NCBI GenBank assembly: GCA_963781785.1
Contig: CAWAHD010000005.1
Coordinates: forward strand, 682,001 to 746,000
DNA from: CAWAHD01 sp963781785
GTDB lineage: Bacteria > Planctomycetota > Planctomycetia > Isosphaerales > Isosphaeraceae
Length of the DNA: 64,000 nucleotides
Direction of reading: 5' to 3'
Positions 50,641-58,302 of the stretch are shown one piece after another. Made by a program: the position numbers and the translations under genes. The notes under the pieces are model-generated. The model made no database searches and was not told where the DNA came from. It saw only the letters and a list, made by a program, of their open reading frames with translations. Each line of letters begins with the position of its first letter. Within the stretch, counting starts at the first letter, position 1.

Positions 50641-51785
50641 GAACCATGCCCCCCGGACTTCACGCACCGCAGGCCAATGTGCGAGGCCGCGCTGTCGGGG
50701 GCCCCTTTGCCGCGCGAGCCGGGCAGATAGCGCGTGCAGTACTGGTCGCTGCACAGGAACGAGCCGCCGCGCTGAACCCGCTTGGGGACATTGGGCTCGT
50801 CGGGATCGACGCTCGACGTGGGCCCGGTCGGATTGTCCACTGGCTTGGTTTCATAACGCGGCCGATACCAGTCGGCGCACCATTCCCAGACGTTTCCCGC
50901 CATGTCGAACAGGCCCCGGCTGTTGGGCGGAAACGAAGCGACCGGGGCGGTGAGCACAAAGCCGTCGTCGCCGGTGTTTTGATCGGGAAAGCGGCCCTCA
51001 AAGATGTTGGCCTGGTGTTTCCCCCCCGGCCGAAGCTCGTCGCCCCAGACGTAGCGGGCGCGCGAGAGTTTCCCGCGCGCGGCAAATTCCCACTCGGCCT
51101 CGGTCGGCAGCCGCTTGCCCGCCCAGTTCGCATAGGCGACCGCGTCAAACCAGCAAACCTGGACGACCGGGTGGTCGTCCTTGCCGTCGATCGAGCTGGC
51201 TGGTCCGTCGGGATGCCGCCAGTTGGCGCCCTTAACATAGCGCCACCAGACGAGCGGGTCGTCGAGCGACACCCGGCCCACGGGAGGCGTGAACACGATC
51301 GAGCCGGCCACGAGTTTTTCGGGCGGTGCACCGGGATAGTCTTTCGGGTCTGGCTTGCGCTCGGCGATCGTGATGTAGCCGGTCGCCGCCACGAATCGGG
51401 CGAACTCGCGGTTGGTCACCTCGGTGCGGTCCATCCAGAACCCGGCCACCGTGACTTGGTGGATCGGCCCAGCGTCCGCCGTGGAGGGGTCATCGGCGCC
51501 CATCCAGAAGGTTCCGCCGGGCACCCAGACCATGCCCTTCGGAGCAGGCTGCGGCGACGGAAGATCGGGGACGTTCGGCGATTTTCCGGTGAGCTTGGGC
51601 CCGTTGGGGGTAGGCTGGACGAAGTGTGTGGCGCTCGCATCAGTCCCGGCGTCGCGGACCGCGGAAACACCCGAGCCGGCTGGAAGAGATGGGGCGGCCG
51701 GGCGGCTACAGCCGGGGCTGGCAGCCGACACGAGAGCGCCGGCGAGGAACAGGACACCCGCAAAATTGACTCCCGCCGCCTTGAC
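50637..51785 (-). CDS. Formylglycine-generating enzyme-like (SUMF1) lipoprotein
   Basis: About 380 residues. The frame opens upstream through three C7/G7 repeats, so the start is uncertain; the natural protein begins near VKAAGVNFAGVLFLAGALVS with a lipobox ending in PGC. The FGE-sulfatase fold follows: MVWVPGGTFWMGADDPSTAD, DRTEVTNREFARFV, VCWFDAVAYANWAGKRLPTE, RGLFDMAGNVWEWCADWY. The C-terminal RGGSFLCSDQYCTRY has two Cys at the spacing of the FGE active-site pair, so catalysis is plausible. The nearest sulfatase (52246-54024) has a Cys-type modification site. Confidence 0.88.
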   Translation of the reverse strand, partial: VKAAGVNFAGVLFLAGALVSAASPGCSRPAAPSLPAGSGVSAVRDAGTDASATHFVQPTPNGPKLTGKSPNVPDLPSPQPAPKGMVWVPGGTFWMGADDPSTADAGPIHQVTVAGFWMDRTEVTNREFARFVAATGYITIAERKPDPKDYPGAPPEKLVAGSIVFTPPVGRVSLDDPLVWWRYVKGANWRHPDGPASSIDGKDDHPVVQVCWFDAVAYANWAGKRLPTEAEWEFAARGKLSRARYVWGDELRPGGKHQANIFEGRFPDQNTGDDGFVLTAPVASFPPNSRGLFDMAGNVWEWCADWYRPRYETKPVDNPTGPTSSVDPDEPNVPKRVQRGGSFLCSDQYCTRYLPGSRGKGAPDSAASHIGLRCVKSGGHGS

Positions 51786-51799
51786 CGCACGCCGACCCC

Positions 51800-52090
51800 T
51801 TTCCTTCCCTTGCGAACGGGAGGTCCGGGGGTGTGGGCCGAGAGCCTTTGACCTGTCAAAAGAAAAGACGCGCGACGGCCTCGTGACCGGCGGTGCCGAG
51901 ACCACCCCCCCTAACCCCCCCTTCGCAAGGGGGGGAAAAGACGCCACGGCCTCGTGACTGGCGGTGCCGAGACCATCCCCCCTAACCCCCCCTTCGCAAG
52001 GGGGAGAAAAAGACGCCGCGGCCTCGTGACTGGCGGTGCCGAGACCACCCCCCCTAACCCCCCCTTCGCAAGGGGGGGAAAGCGAAGCAA
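51800..52090. repeat. Tandem C7/G7 palindromic repeats, four units
   Basis: Four units of ~60-70 bp with CCTAACCCCCCCTTCGCAAG and the spacer CGGCCTCGTGACTGGCGGTGC. The first (51800-51850) is degenerate and inverted. They form hairpins and fill the space between the FGE-like gene and the sulfatase. Confidence 0.75.
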
Positions 52091-52245
52091 CGAAAGGGGG
52101 GCGAAACCGCGTCTTGCTGATGACCAACTTTCCATCAAACCGCCGTCCGAATGAGAGGGTCTGGGCGGCGGCCTTGAGCGAGATCTCTCTTGAAATGACA
52201 TGCCATTGGTCTCCGCGTATTGGTCACCCCGTTCCGTGGTGTCGC

Positions 52246-54024
52246 TCAATCTCTGATGCGCTCGACGATCACGTCGAGGACGCCTGCACGGGCGTTATTC
52301 CCTTCAATCCACACTTCGAAGCGCCCCGGGCCGCCACTGAAAGTCAGTCCTTTCATCTGACATTCGGTCGCGCCGGCACTCACGGGCTGCCGGCGTCGAG
52401 TCGTGCCGAGCCACAGCACGGCGAATGTCGGGAACCGTCTCGGCGCAAAATGAATTGTGACGTCGAACGTGCCGGGCCGGGCGACCTGGACTTCCCAGTA
52501 GCCCAAGTCGTTCGCGTTCCAGCCGGCAAGCGGACCGCGCCAGTCTTGCCGGGTGAGGATCGAGGGGTTTTCCCGCGTGCCGCCGATCTCGATCTTGACG
52601 GGGTCGAACCCGCGCGTTCCACACACCTCGTCAAACCAGGCAAGATAATTCTTGTACATCTTCGTGACCATGTCGGGATGGCGGGCTGCGACGTTTTCCA
52701 GCTCGAGCGGATCGTGCTCCATGTCGTAGAGCTCAAGCTTGGGCGGTTGAGGGGCTCCTGGGATCGGCTCGCGGCGCAGCAGCTTGAATGTCTGCGACCG
52801 GGCGGCGAACGCCCGGCCCGCCTCGGGCCGGTCTCCGCGGTGCCACTGGAAGTAGAGAGTCCGCTCGGGCCAGCCGGCGCTCTGCGTGCCGCGCAAAAGA
52901 GGCAGGAGACTCTTGCCATCCAGCTTGAGACCCTCGGGCACCGAGACGTCGCAGGCATCGAGCAAGGTCGGCAAGAGGTCGATGTGCGCGGCGATCTGAT
53001 CAACGGCTCGCCCGGGCGGGAAATGGCCGGGCCAGCGGAGGTAGCAGGGGACCTTGATGCCGCCGTCGTAAACCGAGCCTTTCCAGCCGCGCAGACCGGC
53101 GTTGAACCGCACGCCGGCAGGTCCATTATCGGTCAAGAACACGACGATCGTATTCCTGGCCAGCCCCTTCTCGTCGAGGACCTTGAGGACCCGGCCGATG
53201 TTGCTGTCGACGTTCGTGACCATCGCGTACACCCGCGCGACCGCGTCGGGAGACTCGGCCCATTCCTTGGGGATCGGCTGGCCCAGCCGGGGAAACGAGT
53301 CCAGGGCCAAGTTCATTCCTTGATAGAGGGCGAGCTCGGCCTCGGGCGCCTCAAGTGGGTCGTGCGGGCAGTTGAACGCCAGGTACGTGAAGAAGGGACG
53401 GTCGCTCGTTGCGCTGACGAAATCGATCGCGGCCGTGGCGAAGATGTCGCTGCAATAGCCGGCGTAGCGCTGGGGGTGTCCGTTGTGCTCGAGGATCGGA
53501 CTGAAATAGCCATCGCCGCCCGGAGGATTTGCCGGCTGGCGAAGGCCGCCTCCCTTGAGGACGAGCGCTTCCTCGAAGCCCTGGTCGATCGGACGCAGCG
53601 GGGCGTTGTCCCCCAGGTGCCACTTGCCGAAGATGCCGGTGCGATAGCCCGCAGCCTTCACGATCTCGGCGAGGGTGACTTCGTCCGGATGCATCATCGC
53701 GCGGCCGATATACGTGTCAACCACGCCGGTGCGAAAGTTGTAACGGCCGGTGAGGAGGCTGGCGCGGGTCGGAGCGCAGACGGGTGAAACGTAGAAATTC
53801 TTGAGGCGAGCGCTCTCGCTAACAAGCCGGTCGAGGTGAGGTGTCTTGATCTTGGTGTTGCCGTGCGCGCCCAGGTCTCCATAGCCCTGGTCATCGGTCA
53901 TGATCACGAGGATATTGGGGCGCATCGGAGGCGCGGCCGCAGCCGGCGGCCCTTCCAGTCCGGTGAGGATGGCGATCAAGGCCGCCACTGGCAAAACGCG
54001 AATTGCGCTGGTCATTCTTTCCAT
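52246..54024 (-). CDS. Sulfatase, Cys-type, secreted
   Basis: 592 residues from ATG 54024; a longer reading to 54252 only translates the REP array. A signal peptide (AIRVLPVAALIAILTGLEG) precedes the catalytic domain, with PNILVIMTDDQGYGD metal Asp pair, the modification site CAPTRASLLTGR with Cys at residue 83, GKWHLGDNAPLRP and DNGPAGVRFNAGLRGWKG. The ~120-residue C-terminal part contains a beta-rich module. Cleaves sulfate esters, probably of polysaccharides. Needs conversion of Cys 83 to formylglycine. Confidence 0.95.
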   Translation of the reverse strand: MERMTSAIRVLPVAALIAILTGLEGPPAAAAPPMRPNILVIMTDDQGYGDLGAHGNTKIKTPHLDRLVSESARLKNFYVSPVCAPTRASLLTGRYNFRTGVVDTYIGRAMMHPDEVTLAEIVKAAGYRTGIFGKWHLGDNAPLRPIDQGFEEALVLKGGGLRQPANPPGGDGYFSPILEHNGHPQRYAGYCSDIFATAAIDFVSATSDRPFFTYLAFNCPHDPLEAPEAELALYQGMNLALDSFPRLGQPIPKEWAESPDAVARVYAMVTNVDSNIGRVLKVLDEKGLARNTIVVFLTDNGPAGVRFNAGLRGWKGSVYDGGIKVPCYLRWPGHFPPGRAVDQIAAHIDLLPTLLDACDVSVPEGLKLDGKSLLPLLRGTQSAGWPERTLYFQWHRGDRPEAGRAFAARSQTFKLLRREPIPGAPQPPKLELYDMEHDPLELENVAARHPDMVTKMYKNYLAWFDEVCGTRGFDPVKIEIGGTRENPSILTRQDWRGPLAGWNANDLGYWEVQVARPGTFDVTIHFAPRRFPTFAVLWLGTTRRRQPVSAGATECQMKGLTFSGGPGRFEVWIEGNNARAGVLDVIVERIRD

Positions 54025-54077
54025 GGGTCGAACGTCGTCAATCGCCTCAGTAGATCCGCGGACGGTATCGCGCAGGC

Positions 54078-54206
54078 GTAGGTCAGGCTGGAAAGCCTGA
54101 CCTACGGCAAACACGTCAGGCTGGAAAGCCTGACCTACGGCAAACACGTCAGGCTGGAAAGCCTGACCTACGGCAAACACGTCAGGCTGGAAAGCCTGAC
54201 CTACGG
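54078..54206. repeat. Second array of REP-like palindromes
   Basis: Four copies of GTCAGGCTGGAAAGCCTGAC spaced by CTACGGCAAACAC. Same palindrome as the array at 48 kb but with a different linker. It lies between the sulfatase start and the gene at 54312. On the minus strand it reads as VGQAFQPD repeats, an artefact. Confidence 0.85.
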
Positions 54207-54311
54207 CAAACGAATCTCTGCGGACCCAATCAGCGTGGCAAATTCTGGGCATTCCTCTCCAGAATAGCGTGAGGGGAAGTTGCGGGCCAGCGAAACCGCG
54301 GGGAGCCGATC

Positions 54312-54869
54312 ATGACGCAGGTATCGGGTGCCAGGACGCGACGTTGGTGGCAGATCCCGGTGTGGATGCTGTTGATCGTGCCGGTTGTCTGTGCACCGTT
54401 TTTTCTGTTGGTCAGGTATCTTGGCCGGATGTCGCCGGAGACGCTCGGGCACGTCGAATACGAGTGGGTCGCCAATCCCCAGAAAGCAAGGTTCTGGCCG
54501 CAGGATGGAAGCTGGACGTCGCCCGGGGACCCGCTTCTGAAGATCGCGAGTGTCAATTTTCTGAACCAGCCGTATGGCGGCTACCGCGGGGTCAGCAACT
54601 GGCTTTATACGGACGGGAAGATCCACACTTGGGTGCACATGGGGAACGACCGCTGGAGCGACGAGAGGTCCGCCTCGGCTGCGGGTGTCGCCCAGCTACC
54701 GGCACTGGTTGCGAAGCTGCCCCCGTCGGATCCCACCGCCGGGGCGAAGGAACGCGTGCAGGTCGCGTTCCAGAACAACGGCGTGTGGGTCGTCCGCGCG
54801 TACGCCGGCGCGAACGTTCCGCAGGAGGTCACCGATCTGGCCAGGGCGGTCGGGATCTGGGAGAAGTGA
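54312..54869 (+). CDS. Membrane-anchored hypothetical protein (first of tandem pair)
   Basis: 185 residues from ATG 54312. An Arg-rich start (TRRWWQIPVWMLLIVPVVCA) leads into one membrane helix and an outside domain with VANPQKARFWPQDGSWTSPG, PYGGYRGVSNWLYTDGKIHT and NVPQEVTDLARAVGIW. No known family. Its downstream neighbour is a close copy. Confidence 0.75.
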   Translation: MTQVSGARTRRWWQIPVWMLLIVPVVCAPFFLLVRYLGRMSPETLGHVEYEWVANPQKARFWPQDGSWTSPGDPLLKIASVNFLNQPYGGYRGVSNWLYTDGKIHTWVHMGNDRWSDERSASAAGVAQLPALVAKLPPSDPTAGAKERVQVAFQNNGVWVVRAYAGANVPQEVTDLARAVGIWEK

Positions 54870-54870
54870 A

Positions 54871-55427
54871 GTGACAACGCGATCGCCTTCCCGGGCGCGA
54901 CGCTGGTGGCAGATCCCGGTGTGGACGCTGTTGATTGTGCCGGTTGCGTGTGCACCGATGTTCCTGTATCTCAGGGCGCTTGGCCAACTCTCGCCGGAAG
55001 CGCGGCGACAGATGGAGGACCGCTGGGTCGCGAATCCCCAGAAAGAGAAGTTCTGGCCAGTCGACGGCGCCTGGACGGCGCCTGAGGAGCCGCTCCTGAA
55101 GATTGGGGTCGTCGATTTTCTCCCGAAGCCGTACGGCGGTTACCGCGGTGTCAGTTACTGGTTGAGTCGGGATGGAACGATCCGCAGTTGGGTGCACATC
55201 GGGACCGACCGATGGGCCGACGAATGGCGCGCTTCGAAGGCCGGGATGCGCAGCTCCCCACACTGCTCGGCAAGCTGCCACCATCGAACCCGACGATTGG
55301 ACTCAAGGCGCGCGCGCTCGTCGCATTCCAGAAGCAAGGAGCATGGGTCGTCCGTGTGTACGACGGCGCCAATATCCCACAGGAAGTCACCGATCTCGGC
55401 AGGACCGTCGGAATCTGGCGCGATTGA
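54871..55427 (+). CDS. Tandem paralogue of 54312 gene, frameshifted
   Basis: From GTG 54871: ARRWWQIPVWTLLIVPVACA, VANPQKEKFWPVDGAWTAPE, PYGGYRGVSYWLSRDGTIRS. Near 55245 the reading shifts and continues DAQLPTLLGKLPPSNPTIGL, NIPQEVTDLGRTVGIWRD, both parts matching the 54312 gene. One extra G in GCCGGGATGC restores the frame. A tandem duplicate with roughly 60% identity by eye. Confidence 0.72.
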
Positions 55428-55574
55428 TCCGGCAATCGGGATGCTCGGGGATATCCGCTTTCGCTCATACGCTTGCCATCGCCGGTTGATGGTGCTGTAA
55501 TAGCCGCTCCGCCCTGCCCTGCCGAGCGGGACGACCGTCAGTTCGAAACCCAGCCATGCGAGGAGGCCTGGCCA

Positions 55575-56819
55575 ATGATGTCCCGGAACGCCGATTCCAA
55601 GGGAATCATCCTCTCCGTTGTGCTCAGCATCCTTCCCTGTTCGGCCGCCGGCGCCCAAGGCGTCGCTGCTCAAAACACGAATGCACCCCCGGGCCCGGCA
55701 GCTCCACAGATCCATATCGTGAATTCCGAAGTGCCGATCAACCTGGGAGGCGAGGCCGTCATCGAAATCGACGATCTTGCGATCTGGCTCAAGCCGGTCG
55801 GTTCTGATCTTTCCAAGATCGTGCTCTTCCTCGACGACATCCCGTTCAAGATCACGCCACTCCCGCGCGGCCAGAATCAGCTTGCATTCCCGCTCAAGCA
55901 GACGAGCGACACCAAAGCGGCCTGGTCGCAATTGCTCGGCCGGCCGGTGGGATTCAGCCGGACAGTCCGTCTCTCCGTCGGATTGGCGAACAGTTCGCCA
56001 TTGCCGAGCCAGAACATCACCTTGGCGGTCGTCTACGAAGCCTGGTTCTGGTGCTACGTGGTGCTCCTTTTGGTGCTCGTGAGTCTGTTCGTATGGATGG
56101 CCCGCAGCTCGAACATCATCCGCGACTCGACCACGCTGCCCACTGCACCCACCGATTACAAGCCGTACAGTCTGGCCAAGTTTCAGATGGCAGTCTGGTT
56201 CTTCCTGGTGCTCGCGGCGTTCCTGTTCATCTGGATTGTCACCGGCCAGTACGACAGTATCACGCCCCAGGTGCTCGGGCTGATGGGCATTGCTTCCGGA
56301 ACAGCGCTCGGCTCGGCCGTCATCGACGGAAACAAGAACCGCGCGGCGACGAACACCGTGAACGAAATGCGGCCCAGATGTCAGGCCATCGAGCAGGAAA
56401 TCGCCGTACTGGATGCAAAGGTCGCCGAGCTGACGGCGAGGGTCAATGCCGGGGCTCAAGCCGACGCCGCGGACCGCGACGCCCTCAAGGCTGCGCAAGC
56501 CGAGCTGGCGGCCAAGAAGTTGCTGTGGGACGAGCTCGATCTCAAGATGAAAGACGCGGCGTCGCGCATGAGCCTGCAAAAGTCGGACAGCTTCCTGGAG
56601 GACTTGCTCTCCGATGCCAACGGCTACAGCTTCCACCGCTTCCAGATCTTCGTGTGGACGATCGTGCTCGGCATTCTGTTTGTGCGTTCGGTCTGGGCCG
56701 AGCTGGCCATGCCCCAGTTCAGCGAGACACTGCTGGGCCTGATGGGCGTCAGCGCCGGAACCTACCTCGGCTTCAAGTTTCCCGAGCGTCCGTCAGATCC
56801 TGCGCAAGGGCGTGCGTGA
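55575..56819 (+). CDS. Membrane protein with periplasmic beta domain and coiled coil
   Basis: 414 residues from ATG 55575, behind GAGGAGG. Signal peptide (ILSVVLSILPCSAAGAQG), then a beta-rich domain (IHIVNSEVPINLGGEAVIEI), a membrane helix (WCYVVLLLVLVSLFVWM), a pair of helices (WFFLVLAAFLFIWIVTGQYD, LGLMGIASGTALGSAVIDGN), a coiled coil (AIEQEIAVLDAKVAELTARV) and two C-terminal helices (FQIFVWTIVLGILFVRSVWA, LLGLMGVSAGTYLGFKFPER). The two GLMG(I/V)(A/S) repeats suggest an internal duplication. Unknown function; looks like a channel or scaffold. Confidence 0.75.
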   Translation: MMSRNADSKGIILSVVLSILPCSAAGAQGVAAQNTNAPPGPAAPQIHIVNSEVPINLGGEAVIEIDDLAIWLKPVGSDLSKIVLFLDDIPFKITPLPRGQNQLAFPLKQTSDTKAAWSQLLGRPVGFSRTVRLSVGLANSSPLPSQNITLAVVYEAWFWCYVVLLLVLVSLFVWMARSSNIIRDSTTLPTAPTDYKPYSLAKFQMAVWFFLVLAAFLFIWIVTGQYDSITPQVLGLMGIASGTALGSAVIDGNKNRAATNTVNEMRPRCQAIEQEIAVLDAKVAELTARVNAGAQADAADRDALKAAQAELAAKKLLWDELDLKMKDAASRMSLQKSDSFLEDLLSDANGYSFHRFQIFVWTIVLGILFVRSVWAELAMPQFSETLLGLMGVSAGTYLGFKFPERPSDPAQGRA

Positions 56820-56828
56820 TCTGGCAAG

Positions 56829-58277
56829 TCACGTCGCCAGCAGTTGGTCGACGACGTGCCCGTGCACGTCGGTCAGGCGGCGGTCGATGCCGTTGTGGCG
56901 AAACGTGAGACGCGTGTGGTCGATGCCCATCAGGTGCAAGATCGTCGCGTGCAGGTCATAGCAGTAGGTCTGGCCGACGGCGGCGCGCCACGCCCACGGG
57001 TCGCTCTCGCCGAACGCCGCCCCACCCTTGACTCCGGCACCGGACAGCCAGGCGACCGAGGTGCCGCCGTTGTGGTCGCGGCCGGTCGCCCCCTGGGTAA
57101 ACGGCTGGCGGCCAAACTCGGTGCTCCAGACGACCAGGGTGTCTTCCATGAGCCCGCGGGCTTTCAAGTCCATGAGCAGCCCGGCAGTCGGCCGGTCGAC
57201 CGTCCGGGCAATCGCCGGCAGCTCGTTGGGGATGTCCGTGTGATTATCCCAGTTATTCTTGGGCCCGCCGGCTCCGCTCCAGACCTGGACGAACCGCACG
57301 CCCCGCTCGAGCAGCCGGCGAGCCAGCAGGCAGCGCCGGCCGAAATCGGCCGTGACCGGATCGTCGAGACCATACAGTCGCTGGGTGGCCGGCGATTCGC
57401 CGGCCAAGTCGAGCGCCTCGGGTGCTGTGTGCTGCATGCGGGCGGCCAATTCGTAGGCGGCAATGCGCGACTCGAGCCGCGAGTCGCCTTCATTCCGGGC
57501 GGCGTGCAGCCGGTTGAGATGCTCCAGAACGCTCCGACCCTCGCGCTGGCTCTCCGCGGTGAGAAAGCCGGTGGAAGCCGGCGGAAAAAGCTCGGGAATC
57601 GGCCGCGGCGACCCTGCATCGAGGATCGTGCCCTGGTGTGACTGGGGTAGAAAACCGGATGTGAAATTCCCCTTGGCGTTATACGGGAGGCCCTTGGGGT
57701 CGGGCAGGACGACAAACGTCGGCAGGTTGTCGGTCAAGGAGCCCAGGCCGTAGGAGAGCCACGAGCCCATGCTGGGAAACCCCGGCATCAGGAAGCCCGT
57801 GTTCATCATGTAACTCGCCGGCCCGTGGACGTTCGTCTTCGAGGCGAGCGCCATCAGGAATGCGAGGTCATCCACGCAGTGTGCCAATTCCGGAAACACG
57901 CTGCTCACCCACCGCCCGCTTTCACCATACTGCCGGAACGGGAACGGGCAGCGCATCAAATTGCCGGGTGCGCTCGTGGGGGCCTCGACGTGTGACCCGG
58001 GGTCGAAAGGCAGGCCGTGCTTTCGATAAAGCTCGGGCTTAAAGTCGAACGTGTCCATCTGGCTCACGCCGCCGTTCATGAAGAGCTGGATGACCCGGCG
58101 CACCTTGGCCCGATGATGGATGCCCCCGTTGAGATCCGCCCGGCTAGCCTGCCCGTGCGGGCCGCCCCCGTCCGCGGCCAGCAGCCCGTCGCGGCCCAGC
58201 ATCCCGGCCAGGGCGATGCCGCCCAAGCCCCCTCCAGCCCGCCAGAGAAAATCACGGCGCGAATGGCTGTCGACCAT
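56829..58277 (-). CDS. DUF1501 protein (Tat-exported)
   Basis: 482 residues from ATG 58277. Twin-arginine signal (SRRDFLWRAGGGLGGIALAG), then the DUF1501 pattern: KRVIQLFMNGGVSQ-like RRVIQLFMNGGVSQMDTFDF, GPASYMMNTGFLMPGFPSMG, LVVWSTEFGRQPFTQG and GRDHNGGTSVAWLSGAGVKG. Sulfatase-like alkaline-phosphatase fold of unknown activity. Such genes pair with DUF1549/DUF1553 genes, as here (25 bp apart). Confidence 0.93.
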   Translation of the reverse strand: MVDSHSRRDFLWRAGGGLGGIALAGMLGRDGLLAADGGGPHGQASRADLNGGIHHRAKVRRVIQLFMNGGVSQMDTFDFKPELYRKHGLPFDPGSHVEAPTSAPGNLMRCPFPFRQYGESGRWVSSVFPELAHCVDDLAFLMALASKTNVHGPASYMMNTGFLMPGFPSMGSWLSYGLGSLTDNLPTFVVLPDPKGLPYNAKGNFTSGFLPQSHQGTILDAGSPRPIPELFPPASTGFLTAESQREGRSVLEHLNRLHAARNEGDSRLESRIAAYELAARMQHTAPEALDLAGESPATQRLYGLDDPVTADFGRRCLLARRLLERGVRFVQVWSGAGGPKNNWDNHTDIPNELPAIARTVDRPTAGLLMDLKARGLMEDTLVVWSTEFGRQPFTQGATGRDHNGGTSVAWLSGAGVKGGAAFGESDPWAWRAAVGQTYCYDLHATILHLMGIDHTRLTFRHNGIDRRLTDVHGHVVDQLLAT

Positions 58278-58302
58278 GAGAAACTCGCTTCGATCGAATC
58301 GA

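Noticed and set aside
52036..53787. Long plus-strand ORF of 583 codons opposite the sulfatase
   Set aside because: Antisense shadow in a GC-rich gene, starting inside a repeat; the sulfatase motifs are on the other strand.
54078..54252. N-terminal extension of the sulfatase with repeated VGQAFQPD
   Set aside because: It is the minus-strand translation of the REP array; a proper signal peptide starts at 54024.
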